Source: Lytechinus variegatus (taxonomy: Eukaryota; Echinodermata; Echinoidea; Temnopleuroida; Toxopneustidae). From it: a DNA stretch of 64,000 nucleotides. Position 1 is the first letter of the stretch. Every line of letters begins with the position of its first letter. Positions 1-12,051 of this stretch are shown one piece after another. The translations under genes and the position numbers were made by a program. The notes under the pieces were generated by a model that saw nothing but the letters and a program-made list of their open reading frames with translations, ran no database searches and was not told where the DNA came from. The DNA lies in contig NC_054740.1 of assembly GCF_018143015.1 (NCBI RefSeq), positions 13,502,640 to 13,566,639 of the forward strand, written 5' to 3'.

Positions 1-239
1 ATTTTATTGAAACTAATTACAACTATTATAGTAAGAGAAGAGCATTCATCACACATATATGGTAAGAATTTTTAATTCAACTTATCTATATTTTTGTTAA
101 TTACCAAAACATTTCAATCCCAAACCGAGTGACTTGCACAGTTTTTTTGTGTATCAGTCCCATATATTACTTTTCATGTATTGTTTGTCAAAATATAAAT
201 TGAATATATTCCTCTCGACATCTTTACTCTAACTTCAGT

Positions 240-1510
240 TTAAGTAGACCTAGGCCCCCTAAGGGAAAACTTTTGTAACTTTTGAGACTAGTCTTGGGTC
301 TAACATTAGGCCTAGATCTAGCCTAGGCCCAATTAGATCTATAATATTCGTCTGTTTGCAGGAGTGTTAAACATTGTGTTTTACTTTTTTTACTAGGCCT
401 AGTTTCATGAAGGCTGCAAAACGTACATGTAACTTTGTTAGTCTAGTTGTGGCATGCCATAGTGGATCGAGCTACCGAGACTGAAGCTATAATAGTATAT
501 TAATACATCATATAGACCTATATTAGTATTGGTCTAGGCCTAGAACAACATTCAGGACTTAGCCTGGCTTAGCCTTACTTAGGTCAGGGATAGATTTACA
601 TGTAGGACTAGAATAGATCTGACTTAGAGTTAGGCCTAGAATAGATCTAGCCCTAGCCTAGACCAAAAGCTTCTGTCTCCAACTGTATTTTGGTTTTTCT
701 GCTAAACTACGAGTAGGGCCTACGACACTCGACAGTCTAACAACATTACGTTGGACTAGACTCTAATCTCACCAATGTGATATGACAGTAAATGTCAGAA
801 ACTTTTAAATAAATTCCCATAAACGACAGTTATTCCTGTCTACAGTGCTACTGCTAGGCCTATCGCTATGGCTGCATTGCTTGCCAACTACGCCTAAACT
901 TAGTTCTAGGCCTAGTCGGAAGTCCTGACCTAGACATCTAAGTCTATGTAGATTCTAAGTAGATCTAGGCCTAGGTTTACTTCTCTTTTAGGTCCATATG
1001 TTTGTTTGGAGTTCTTAATTTATACATTTTGGGGAGTTTGTTTAGATCTAGGAGTAGGTTTCTAGAAAACAGGCCTAAAGTAAAGCCTAGACCAACAGCT
1101 CAGTCTAGACTGGGGCCTACATTTATATAAAAATTTACTTTAGGTCTAGGCGGCCTAGCCTATAGTAGTATTATTGCTATACTTTCTTCTATTCATTCTA
1201 GATTCTATTTCTAGCCTAGCCGGTAGCCCTAACGTTAGGACTGGCTGATCTAGTCAGACTAGTCTACTGTTTGATCTAGAATCTCTAACGTAGGCCTAGA
1301 TCTAGACGAAAAATAAGACTAAAAGCTAGACCCTATCTAGATCTAGTAGAATTAGAACTACAATATAGGTGTTAATAGTTATAGGTCGAGATCTAGTAAA
1401 GTAGAGACTTGTAGACTCTATCAAAATATAGATTCTAGTTCTAAAAAATAGTAAATGTAGGCTAGTCTAGATCTATTCATCTTACAGTAGGCCTGAAAAA
1501 GGAAGCAGGC
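240..1510. repeat. Low-complexity tract rich in AGGCCT, AGATCT and CTAG words
   Basis: Short palindromic words (AGGCCT, AGATCT, CTAG and their fusions such as CTAGGCCTAG and TAGATCTAG) recur throughout this stretch on both strands, far more often than in the rest of the window. There is no fixed period, so it is not a simple tandem satellite. No open reading frame or exon was recognised. Confidence 0.6.
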
Positions 1511-1522
1511 TAGGGATCTAGC

Positions 1523-1795
1523 ATTAAGTTGAATCCAGCCAAATGTGAATTTCTTCTTTTTAGCCCCAAAGTACCGGTACATCTTAGTAAAATCCACATC
1601 GACTCAATCTCATTTTCTGGCCTCACTGTAAATCTGTCAAGTTCTTGTCGCAATCTCGGTATAGTTTTTGATTCTCACATGTCTAATCACATTTCTTTTA
1701 TTTGTAGATCAGTTCGCTACCAATTGCGAAATATTGGTTTTATTAGGAAATACTTGTCTCGACCGGCCACAGAAAAATTGGTTCACGTAACAAAT
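1523..1795 (+). pseudogene. Fragment of a LINE reverse transcriptase (CR1/L2-like)
   Basis: The frame reads LNPAKCEFLLFSP near its start, then SSSCRNLGIVFDSHMSNHIS, then ICRSVRYQLRNIGFIRKYLS, and ends at ATEKLVHV. This order (the NP-K-E-LLF block, the NLG-hFD block, and the C-x-YxLRNI-RxYL block) is the thumb-side region of reverse transcriptases from CR1/L2-type non-LTR retrotransposons. Only about 90 residues remain. The match stops where a satellite array begins, and no catalytic YxDD block is present, so it is a dead scrap. The family call is from recognition of these blocks, not from a search. Confidence 0.75.
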
Positions 1796-1802
1796 TTTCC
1801 AA

Positions 1803-2660
1803 TATAGACTATGTCTTGCAGATCTATACCTCAAAATCAATGTGTGAGCCAACTTTTATAAGAATTGGTTGAAAACTAAAAAGGGTTTCAGACCACAAGA
1901 TTTTCACCTAATTTCATTATATAATATGTTGTTACCTTGGCAACACGATTTCTGATACAGACAAAAAATATTCTTGCACATTTTCAACTCAAGACTGATG
2001 TGTGTGCCAAATTTCATGAGCATCGGTTGAAAAAGATGAAGGAGTTTGAACTACAAGATTTTCGTTAAATAATATTTCGTTACCATGGCAACACGATTTT
2101 TGATACAGGCAAAAATATGTCTTAGACAGCTTCAACTCAAGACTAATGTGTATGCCAAGTTTTTAGGAGAATAGACCAGTTGAAAACTGATAAAGTAATT
2201 CAATCACAAGATTTTCATTTATTTTTGGTATTTTTTTTGTTACCATGGCAACACATTTTTTTATGTAGGCATAAAATATGTTTTGCACATCTTCACATCA
2301 AGACTAATGTTTGTGCCACATTTAATGAAAATTTGTTAAAAACTGAGGAAGTAGTTAGAACAGCAAGATTTATACATTTTTGCCAATATATACCGTTACC
2401 ATGGCAACACAATTTCCGACACTTGCATAAATGTGTCTTGCACATCTTTTCCTCAAATCCAATGTGTGAGCCAACTTTCATGAGAATTGGTAGAAAATTA
2501 ATGAAGTATTTTAAACGGCAAAATTTTGGCCATAATATATTGTTACCATGGCAACACAATTTCTGAAAAAGAAAAACATCTTCCACCTCCTTACCTTAAG
2601 ACCAATGTGTGTTCAAAATTTCATGAAAATCGGTTTAAAAAATGAGGCAGGAGCTCGAAA
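1803..2660. repeat. Tandem satellite, five copies of about 150 bp
   Basis: Five diverged units each carry a GTTACC-NN-GGCAAC palindrome, starting at 1931, 2079, 2239, 2395 and 2542 (spacings 148, 160, 156 and 147). The sequence between palindromes is also related: each unit has a 'cacatcttcacctcaagac'-like segment and an 'atgagaatt-ggttgaaaa'-like segment. Open frames across the array result from the repeats and are not genes. Confidence 0.85.
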
Positions 2661-2714
2661 TGCAATATGCATGTAGGTATAAATTCTAAAATTTTGTTGG
2701 CTGAATTACCTTGA

Positions 2715-3010
2715 AAGTAATACAATTAAGACAACTCACAGCTGTCTTAAAGTTAGGGCTAAATTCTTAGCCATGTTGTATTTATGAAATACAGAATCTG
2801 CATTTTTAAGAAAAGTTACTTAGCCATTCATCCTATATCTGTCTTAGTTGCGCAAAACCTCTTAGCCAAATTCTAAGACAAAATTCTTAGCCAATTCTTT
2901 ATGGAATACGCGTTTTGGCTAAGAATTTTATCTTAGACAGAAAATAAGACAAAATGCTTAGATTTTTTGACTTAAGCATGCTTATCTCGTTTATGGAATA
3001 CGGGCCCTGA
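2715..3010. repeat. Fold-back repeat with 'cttagcca' arms
   Basis: The words TTAAGACA, TTCTTAGCCA and 'atggaatacg' occur on one side, with reverse complements such as TGGCTAAGAA and TGTCTTA on the other, so the stretch can fold on itself. It resembles a degraded inverted-repeat element. No coding capacity was seen. Confidence 0.5.
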
Positions 3011-3089
3011 TGTAGAAAGAGTTGCGTTTAAATGCAACTCCCTATTACGGGTGCTTCATTGGCTGAAAATCAAGTTTCGCAAGATCAGG

Positions 3090-3243
3090 GAGTGTTTCAT
3101 GAAAGGACTTGTCGTACGTTTTATCCGACAAGTCTTGTTTTATCCGACAGTTACTATAGTAACAGTTCTTCTCAACCAATCAGAATCCAGGAAAGTTGTT
3201 AGTTCTGACAACTTGTCGGACGAAAATGTTGATGAAACGCCCC
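3090..3243. mobile_element. Short fold-back element (TTTCATGAAAGGACTTGTC family)
   Basis: The left side reads 'gtttcatgaaaggacttgtc' and the right side 'gacaacttgtcggacg...gatgaaac', forming imperfect inverted arms round a centre of 'gtaacagttcttctcaacca'. Relatives lie at 19550-19700, 26515-26580 and 28697-28857. It looks like a miniature inverted-repeat transposon (MITE) without coding capacity. Confidence 0.55.
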
Positions 3244-3299
3244 CCAGGGCTCATTGCATCCATAAAAAAGCTCAAATAGTATGCCCACTTTTCCAGGCA

Positions 3300-4970
3300 A
3301 AAATGCTGTAGCCAGACCGACCCTAGATGTGCCTATCTTTGTCTTGTGAAACCCCTACTCGAGCATGGAATGGGCTGGAGATGCAAGATATGAGCTTTAA
3401 TGTGTATATGAATAAGGATTTGGAAAAAGAACAGGTATTCACACTTATCTTTAATATTACCAAACCGTAGTATTGCAGTATTATTACTGTGATGTACAGG
3501 ATAGAGACATGTGGTTGATTAGAGTTGAACAAAAGACATTTTCACAGTATTGAGGAATTCAATATAAACAAAAAAGCTGGAGAAACATGATATTAAACTC
3601 ATTCAACCATTTAATGTAATGTAAACAGATATAAAATGTATCAATGCCTCATTTGTATCAACAGCAAGCTGTAATTTGAAACATTATTAAAGTAAAAAAA
3701 AATATTGAATATACATGAATTATTAAATGCATGTATGAACAAATATATTTGTTTTTTAAGTTGAGTACTATGAAAGTGAATATTGAAATTTATTTATTTT
3801 ATATTGTGGTCAGTCTTTGATTCTACTCTTAGAATTTTATTGCAAAATCATCTAAACTTTTCATTTTTTTGATTATTTGTGAACACCTTTAAAAATTCCT
3901 TAAAACTTCTGGGCGCTGTGACTCTTTGGAATAACAAATACAAGTATAATTCAGTAGCTTTTAAGTGTTAATGCAAAATTGTTGTTATAACAAGTTTTAT
4001 GTAACAGGCCATGAGTCTCATTTCATGAAAAAATTGATATGATAGCTCAAGTCTTATTTATACTGGAATGTCAACTACCATGAAAACAGTGGAAATTCTG
4101 CATTTTGATTGGCTCTTTCAATGAAAAGTGATATTGCAACAAGAGTTTCTATCACAGCAACTTGTTTTTTATGAAATGGGGACCAGGAAATGAGAAGCAC
4201 TGGCCAAATTAATTCCTTCAATAATGTCTTCACATCTAAGACTGATCATAGAATTTACCTTATTAAGACACTAACTACCAAGTTGTGTAATTCCTATAGA
4301 CTTGACAGTGACCATCTTGTTTGGGATTTACAAGCAGTGGGTAATAATGTACATGTAAGAAGATTAAAATCAAATGCCCCTGTGTTCAATCTGTGAAAAT
4401 GAACTATTTTTAACGAGATCAATCAGTTTTCAAGAAAGATTCTATCGTAGAGAGGACTTGATGAAAATATCTTACCTCATATAAAATTACATTGACAGTT
4501 CATTCAGATTTCTTGGTTATAGAGGTTCAAATACTGATTACAAAATATACAGTGTATGTTGTATGATACATGGTTGTCATGTTGAAATAACAGGACCCCC
4601 CCCCCCTCCATTTCTCATTTTATTCTGTCAGTACTTGACCTTGGTGTGTACTGTACAAGTTATGAATATGCTGTCTCAGAAGTTGAACTTGCTGTGGTAA
4701 TTGGCTTGTACACTTGAGTTTCATAGTATGACAACCATGCAGGGTCGGTCGGGGGATTAAAGAAAAAGGAAATGAATGGATACTCCAGCTGTTTCTGAAC
4801 AAGCCTCTTGTTGTTCACTTGATTGCCAACATCCATCCCGGGCGAAAGAAGTTAACACTTTTAAGGGGTGATCACACATTGCCCATAATAGAAAGGGGTT
4901 CGTGGCAGTTCATCCCTGAAGTTGGGTGCAATGACAGCCGTGGGTTGTACAGGGTTTGGCCAATTCCTTT
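3300..4970. other. AT-rich intergenic stretch, no gene seen
   Basis: I see only short random open frames. A degraded fold-back of the 'tttcat...atgaaa' type is visible at about 3940-4175 and a C run at 4591-4601. Nothing here supports an exon or RNA gene. Confidence 0.4.
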
Positions 4971-4973
4971 TCA

Positions 4974-5440
4974 GTGGGTCAAAAACAGGGGGGGGGGGGT
5001 GATTTGACCATCATGAACCAACTGATGATATAAGTTATAATAACCATGTTTAATGGGACTTGGAGAAGGCTTCTTGTTTTAATAATGAGATCCCAAATGG
5101 TATAAAGAATCAAATTTATAATTTATTCATTATTATTCATTCATTTATAAATTTCTTTGCAGTGGGACACAACAAGGGGGTGGGGGGTGATGTGATCATC
5201 ATGAATCAACTGATGATATAACCATGTTTAATGGGACTTGGAGAAGGCTTTGAGATCCCAAATTGTATAAAGAATAAAAAAAAATTAAAATTTATTCATT
5301 ATTATTCATTCATTTAAAAATTTCTTTGCAGTGGGTCACAACAAGGGGGTGGGGGGGGGGTGATGTGACCGTCATGAATCGCTTTCTCAACTGAAGGTAT
5401 GTGATAACCCCCTTTAACAGGACTTGAAGAAGGCTTCTTG
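4974..5440. repeat. Tandem repeat, three units of about 170-190 bp
   Basis: Units start with 'gtgggtcac-aacaagggggtg' at 4974, 5162 and 5331 (the third partial). Each contains 'gtttaatgggacttggagaa' and an 'attcattattattcattcat' block. The G runs differ in length between units. It abuts the TTAA-flanked element that follows. Confidence 0.85.
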
Positions 5441-6049
5441 TTAAAGGTCAAGTCCAGCCTAGAAAAATGTTGATTTGAACAAATAGAGAAAAATCAAACT
5501 AGCATAACACTGAAAACTTCATCAAAATCGGATGTAAAATAAGAAAGTTATGACATTTTAAAGTTTTGCTTATTTAAAAAAAAACAGTGATATGTACTCT
5601 TGAGTGGCATGCAAATGAGACAGTTGATGATGTCCCTCACTCACTATTTCATTTGTTTTTTATTATTTGAATTATACAATATTTCAATTTTTACAGATTT
5701 GACAATAGGGACCAACTTGACTGAGTCATATACACTGTAGTTTTAAGCAATGCTAATTCCACATGCTCAGGGAGGAATTAATGGTTGTTTCACTTGACAA
5801 TGAGAAAATTAGAATATTTCGTATAATAAAGCAAAAAAGAAATAGTGAGTGGATGACGTCATCAGTCTCCTCATTTGCATACCGGTCAGGATCTGCTTGT
5901 AACTGTTTTGTGAAATTTATTAAGTGAAACTTTAAAATGTCATAACTTTCTTATTTTACATCCGATTTTGACAAAATTTTCAGTGTTAAGCTTGTTGAAT
6001 TTTTCTCTTATTTAAATTAATTTTGTGTTGGGGTGGACTTGTCCTTTCA
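5441..6049. mobile_element. Long fold-back MITE with TTAA flank, copy 1
   Basis: The left end reads TTAAAGGTCAAGTCC and the right end, read on the other strand, TGAAAGGACAAGTCCACCCC. The arms stay similar for roughly 200 bases ('catcggatgtaaaataagaa' is shared in both), so the whole element could form a long hairpin. A near-complete sister lies at 13697-14300 and a truncated one at about 32065-32130. TTAA target sites are typical of piggyBac and Kolobok transposons. No transposase is encoded, so it would be non-autonomous. Confidence 0.8.
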
Positions 6050-6153
6050 TGAAAGCCCAAATAGTATGAAAAAAAACTAGTTCTTTATGAATAGATGAAT
6101 TATACTTTTCAACCCTAAACTGTATTAAACCCTACATGTATATGCCCTCTAAT

Positions 6154-6783
6154 GCCCCTTTCATATTGCGCTTTTCACCGGCAAACTTCACCAGCGAAGT
6201 TTGCCAACGATGGGGAAAGTGTCCAGTATGAAAGGTACGAAGGAGAACTTCACCAGTGTAGTTTGCCGGCGAACTTCTCCACTTCTTGAGGTGGAGAACT
6301 TCGCCGGTGAAACAGCCAGTATGAAAGCAAACCGGAGAACTTCTCCTCTTTAATGACGTCAGAGGTCATTTTTTTTTCTCTCTCGAAGTCCCCTTTACCA
6401 AGATTCCGCACGCATGCAAGTTGCAAGCTCCGCTATGGCCAACTAGATACCCTTGAAAATAATTTTTTTTTTAATAACAATATTCATTTAAAAGCATTTT
6501 TTACATGTATAAAATGCGCTAAAATATTAAAACAAGGTGATATTGTTTGTTTTTCTCGTAATACTTCCAAAATACGTTGTAGTTAATTTTTTTATACCTT
6601 TTTTGTAAAAGGTAAGAAGTAATGTTTACAATTTTCTTTCGTTTTTTTCTGCAGTCGCCCGTTGACTTTCACCGGGGAAGAAATGTCAATGCGAAAGGGT
6701 ACATTTTTTCTTCGCCAGGGAAGTGAGGAATGTGAGGCGGAGAAATTTGCCATTGAAAAAAGAAAAGGGCAATATTAAGGGGT
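6154..6783. mobile_element. Inverted-repeat element (CCCCTTTCATATTGCGC ends)
   Basis: The left end CCCCTTTCATATTGCGCTTT is matched on the opposite strand by the right end CCCCTTAATATTGCCCTTTT. Inside are repeated 'gaacttc-accgg' and 'gaagttctcc' words in both directions at 6175-6340. No coding capacity. Confidence 0.65.
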
Positions 6784-6965
6784 ATTTGATAGTAAGACCG
6801 TAGCATATGTCGCAGGATCGAAATCTTAGCCAAGGTTAAATTTTTTTAATGTCATAACTTGAAAAGTTTAACTTAAAAAGTTTATGGATCTTGTTGGTAA
6901 ACGCCCTCTGTCTGAGACATCAAGATCAGAGCATATGTCGCAGGAGAAATTGTTTCACCTTGACA

Positions 6966-7400
6966 TCGTTCTTACTACCTTCCTAAAACTAGTTTAACGT
7001 GTAGTGAGAATGGTTGAAGCGGTCTTGGAAGTGATCTTCCAAACTGGTTCAGAAAACTACCTCGCGATGTAGTTATCAAGATTGCTTTGCCTCATTAAAC
7101 TGGTTTTAGTGGAAGTGAGGACACAACCGTTCTTCAGGAAGTGATCTTCGCACATTTTGAGCGCGCTACTCCACACAACAGGTGTAGAATGCCTACGCTG
7201 TGGTTTCGAATTTTGTGCAAAATGTGTCACTCCACTGAGAGCATTTCCATAGCAACAAGATCGCTTTACGTGAAGTGATTTTGAAAACCACTTTATTGTG
7301 ATCGAATTGGAATGCTAGCAAAGTGATCTTCTAAACTGGTTTCCTGAATCGGTTTCCAGGAAACTACATGTAGTTTTAGAAAGCATAATGAGAACGGCCT
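6966..7400 (-). mobile_element. MITE with CCGTTCTCATTACG ends, copy in - orientation
   Basis: The ends are 'cgttcttactaccttcctaa' and 'tctaa...cataatgagaacggcc'. The interior (AAACTAGTTT words, 'gaagtgatcttc', 'ccatagcaac') matches the element at 17268-17664 when one is reversed, so these are two copies of one family in opposite orientation. No coding capacity. Confidence 0.8.
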
Positions 7401-8234
7401 CCTTCTCATCGGCACTACCATATCCGGTTAAACTAATACAGCTCTGTAATGACAAGGTTGGTTTTCAGACTGTTTGATTAAAAGCAACTCTTTTTCAAAG
7501 GCATTTTGAAACGATGTTTTGAATTGCGTTTCCTACTTGGATCAGTTGATAAACGCAGCCTTCATGTAGGTTTATTATCATCGCTACAGATAATTATCTT
7601 TATATCATTATTATTAGGAGTAGTAGTAGTGATGTTATTATTACTATTATCATTGATTTCGCATTTCAATCTTTCATTGCAATAGAAAATTCATCATGTG
7701 TACAAAGTATTAAAGAATCTAGGAAAAAACTAGAAATTTGACATTCCTATTTTCTGTACCTGTCCTTCTTCTGACTCCTAAATGCCGCAGGGAATTCAAA
7801 AATATCATTTGATGCTCGTTAAAAACAAACAAGGTACTACCTGTATTCTTAAACTCATTAAACTACAAAGACCTTGTCCCAGGTGTCACTTACATGTCTG
7901 TCAAAGAAATATCAGACATTTTAACATAATAATAGCCGGGTATTATGTGTCAGTTGGAGTTCTAAAAAAATCTATAATTAGACTTCCGTTTGAAAGATGT
8001 GATAAGCAGAAAGAAAAAAACAAGGGAAATGCTTATTAATGAATTTGTTCCCCCCTCCTCCAAAAAAAGAGCTGTTTATCATCAACTATGAACATACAGG
8101 TATGTGTGTAAAACATGAAGGTATTGCGACTTGTCATAGAAATATTTCTTATTGTCTTTATAATCAGGGCAATACATGAATGATGTAGTTCATTTTGCTT
8201 TTTTTTCTGCAAGGATCCATTTTGGGATTAAATG
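7401..8234. other. Intergenic, no gene seen
   Basis: AT-rich sequence with a short 'att/agt' triplet run near 7590-7650. No exon, RNA gene or clear transposon end was recognised. Confidence 0.4.
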
Positions 8235-8462
8235 ACAGAAATTTAAGCGTGCCGCTTGCTAGTAACTAGCATGCGACTAGCAGCGCGCTCGCTTAATAAG
8301 CGAGTGCATGCTAGCGAACAGTCCCTGCTCGTTAAAAGATCACTTAACTATTACTCTGCACGCATATTACACACTTAATAAGCTAGACGCATGCTAGTTA
8401 CTAGCATGCCGCAAGCTTGCGCAAGCTAGTCGCACGCTTCCCGCAAGCTTGGAAATTTCTGT
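8235..8462. mobile_element. Palindrome-dense MITE (ACAGAAATTT ends)
   Basis: The element starts ACAGAAATTTAAGCGTGC and ends GCACGCTT...AAATTTCTGT, an inverted pair. The interior is packed with CTAGTAACTAGCATGC, GCAAGCTTGCGC and related palindromes. It is strongly self-complementary with no coding capacity. Confidence 0.75.
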
Positions 8463-8621
8463 AGGGATAACCCCTGGTTTGAATAATTCAAGATGCCTCT
8501 GGACTTTACAGATTCGAGGAGCTTGATAGATACCTGTAGTTCATGACTGTCTAAAATAATATCAGACATAACACAAAAGTTTAAATATTATATAAGATCT
8601 GATGTAAAATGATAAACTTAC

Positions 8622-9102
8622 AGTAGGCGGTTTCAGACCGCCTCGGAGTTCGCCAGTTCCAGGTATTCTCTGATCGGGAAATTTACCCCGATCAGAAAAT
8701 ACCAGGTATTTTGGTAATGTGAAAGCAAACTACGCGTAATTTCCCCGAAAGAAAATACCTGCTAAATAGTAGGTACTTGGCGAAATTACGAGAACTTTTG
8801 TGGGGATTTTTCCAAGGTCGCAGGTATTTTGGCGATGTGAAAGCAAATTACGGGAACTTTTATCCCAGCGTGTCATTGGGCGTGGCGGCGTGGGTGGCTG
8901 CTGGGCTAGTGATTTTGAATCTCCCGCCTTGCCTGCTTATCAGACCACACTGCGCATGCTCGTAACTTCGGGAACTTATCCCGAAGGATGTGTTTCGGGG
9001 CGGTGTGAATGCAGGAATAATTAACGGGTATTTTTTAGCCTTAAAAAGTTCTCGTAATTTAAAGGGGATTCTTGTGATCGAGGCGGTTTGAAACCACCTA
9101 CT
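8622..9102. mobile_element. MITE with AGTAGGCGGTTTCAGACCGC ends
   Basis: The left end AGTAGGCGGTTTCAGACCGC and the right end, read in reverse complement, AGTAGGTGGTTTCAAACCGC match at 17 of 20 positions. 'AGGTATTTTGG' and 'gtgaaagcaaa-tacg' occur twice inside. Short open frames in it are products of the repeats. Confidence 0.8.
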
Positions 9103-10013
9103 ATGCAAAACATAGGGCACAGCGGATATATGAATGGTTGATAACTTCCTTTTGCGTTTTAAGTGGAATTTCAAAAATTTCAATATTTTCTCGTGTTCTT
9201 ATGTCTAATATTTAATTGGATACAATTTTCAACAAATACACACAGAAAAAGATATTCTAAGTTTGATTTACATTATCAATTTCCTCATTTGGATATTAAT
9301 CAATCACTAATATCACTGTTTAATGAAGAAAAAAAACCATTGACCCTTGATCCACTGGCTGGAAATTTACAGTGTCATGACTGTTTAAACTTGTTTTCTT
9401 CCTTCATCAAACTTTCTTGATGATGAGACAGGATTTTAGTAGTCTAATGCAAAATAACATTGGTTTGTGTAAAAGGCCCCCTGGGGTGTCACAATGAAGG
9501 AAAAATATGAATGTACATTTTCTGGGGGCCTTTTAGAGAGGTGACAATAATCATATTTAGAAAGCTCGGAATCTAATCAGTCTGAGAATATTTTAAAACA
9601 CAATGACACACTTCACACTCTTTCGCATGACGAATCCATTAAGATATTTTATGAGATTTGCTCCCCATCCAAGCGGTCTTTATCATCTACATTCTGTAGT
9701 ATGTTTTTGTCTGCACTTGAGGAGAAAAAAAAATGAAAGCATTTTACATGTAGGTTAATGGATTGTTCCTGCATTCATGAACGAAGCAAATTATATTATG
9801 ATATTTTTCTATTCAATATGATGATTTGGTGTACCCATAATTACTGTCATCTTCTTGTATTGGTAAATTCATGAGATTTAGTATTAAAGCCTGAACTATT
9901 TTTCCAGTAATGGTAAAAGCTTATAATGGGAAATGATGCAGTTATGAAGAGTGAATCGATTATAAGAGCCACTTTGTGATAGAACTAAACTTAGGCCTAC
10001 ATATATGTATAGT
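9103..10013. other. Intergenic, one small fold-back
   Basis: A small inverted pair (TGTAAAAGGCCCCCTGGGG and CTGGGGGCCTTTTA) lies at about 9460-9540. The rest is AT-rich with no recognisable exon. Confidence 0.4.
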
Positions 10014-10277
10014 AATACCGCTTTCAGCAATTCGCTGGTCCAGACCGGGCTTGGGCAAAGTCATAAAATTTAGAGTTTATCAAAATGGTGAGGGCTAAAA
10101 TACTAAAATAGTCAATGCCATAGGCTGGCTACTTTGGTGGTGCTTTTATCAGCACCATGCAGACTAGCACCATGTTAAGGTATCATAAAAAGTAATAAAA
10201 GCAGATCTTGCTCAAGTGGTGCAGACCAAGAAATCGTGAGTTAACTGAAAACAGTATCGTCTCACAAAGCGGTATCA
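10014..10277. mobile_element. MITE with ATACCGCTTT ends
   Basis: The left end AATACCGCTTTCAGC is matched by the right end AAAGCGGTAT. GGTCCAGACC on the left pairs with GGTGCAGACC on the right. No coding capacity. Confidence 0.6.
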
Positions 10278-10393
10278 AGTGCAGTGTATCTATGCAATAT
10301 ATGTTGTAACAGTCTCTGCTGTTTGAACGTGTCTAGCCTAATAAACATGAAATTAGTTTTCATGAAAGCAGGAATCTGAGAGAAACACAAGGT

Positions 10394-10766
10394 GGTGCTG
10401 CACCAGCCTGAATTTGCTCAATCTCGAGATTTTTGCCCGATCGGCCCTCTTCGTGATTATTCTCGAGATTCAGGAAACCCCGTCTCCACCAACACAAGAA
10501 GAGCGATTCCTGCTCGAGCGAGGCATCAATGCATTATGGTCTTACACCATGAATGAAACAATCCCAGGTGCGTCTGCACCTGCGAATTAGCTGGATAGTT
10601 CGTAAAATAGCATGCTATTTTGCAAATAATCTTGAGATCAATTCTGCAAATTAGCGCGATAATTGTGTTTCCATTACAAATAATCTCGAGATTGTTCAGA
10701 TCGGGATAATTTGCCAGATCAGAAATAGCACACTAATTTGAAAATTCGGGCTGGTGCAGACGGCCC
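10394..10766. mobile_element. MITE with GCACCAGCC ends and TCTCGAGAT palindromes
   Basis: The left end GGTGCTGCACCAGCCTGAAT pairs with the right end ATTCGGGCTGGTGCAGAC. The AATCTCGAGATT palindrome recurs inside, and a second internal end-like block, GGTGCGTCTGCACCTGCGAA, sits at about 10567. No coding capacity. Confidence 0.65.
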
Positions 10767-11028
10767 TATTGAAGATTTGAGTCATCCAAGTAGCAGAGTG
10801 ATGAATATTTAATGTTTTGATTTGTTGATTCACACTCGAGCAGCAGCCTCACGCCATCTTGTAATAAGAATTCCATAAATTGTCTTTTTAGGAAGTTGAA
10901 TATTATTTTTCTTGTAGGGGCCTACACTCAATACATCATCATACAGATAATTCCATACATGTGCTCCCCGTGATGACAGAATATATTTAGTCATCATGAT
11001 CCTGAACTAATATAATGAATGGAACTTA

Positions 11029-11440
11029 GGCGACCGCACACCTTACGATCGATCTGCGACCCAATTTTGGGATAACACGTAGTATAATTTGATGCTAATA
11101 TTGAGACATGGAATATCTTACTGTGTAATGTTCAAAATCATTGCACGAATATGTTCAAATCTGTGACTATGCTATTATCCTTCTTAGAATAAAAGCAAAT
11201 TTAATATCTAGTCCTAATGACGTCATAGCAGTCGTACGATTGGCTACGATTTGAAAGTAATTTGGCCTTTACTCCAAAATAAAGTCTTACAATCTTTCAA
11301 AATGGCTATATTAGTATTCTTTCAATTAATTTCAACCTCTATAATAAAATGCTATGTTCCATTCATCTTCTCAGAAAATTAGCAAAAATGCGATTTGTTC
11401 GAAAATCAGATCGCGAGCAGTCGTAAGGTGTGCTATGGCC
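11029..11440. mobile_element. MITE with GCACACCTTACGA ends
   Basis: The left end GGCGACCGCACACCTTACGA is matched in reverse by the right end, which reads CAGTCGTAAGGTGTGCTATG then GCC. The arms extend through a GATCGATCTGCGAC / CAGATCGCGAG pair. No coding capacity. Confidence 0.75.
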
Positions 11441-12051
11441 TTTATACAACCAGGACTGATGAGGGTGTCGTCGAGGCCCGCCTCTAGGCCAAAGTTTGCT
11501 GGCTTCGTACCCGACCCGAGTCACATATATGGGGGAAGGTTTTCTCTACCAGCTTTGTGACGAGGAATTTTCGGTCTTGACTTCATCTCTATAACAGGGA
11601 ATGGGGGAGTTGGACCTCACGAAATAAGAGCTTTGAAATTCTTGAAGTTACCTTGAAGTTTCCCATGATGGCCACATCTCACTGTCTTCACGACGAGGGT
11701 GTACAGATGAGTGTTGCAGGGTTAAGGAGGCTCTTAGAGCCCATTAAAAAACCCAACTCTGATATTTGTATGATTTTTTTCTAGCCTTCATTAATATTTA
11801 AAAAGGATATATTATTTTCTTCCTAAGGTCAGGTTGAATTATCCCTTAAAATACAGTAATGATATCCATCCATCCTGTTAGGAAAATCCTGGTACTTGAC
11901 AAAAAAAAAGGATGAACATGAAACCAGAAACCTTGAAAATATTCAACACTAATCATCAACTGATCATTAAGTGCAAAGTACATCATTGTTTTAATAGTAA
12001 ATGCAATTCCATCTTGTGTAATTTACGCCTTAATTATTATACAGAGCGTAT

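Noticed and set aside
2180-2586. Open frames of 97 and 128 residues on opposite strands
   Set aside because: Both lie in a tandem satellite and their repeated peptides follow the repeat period.
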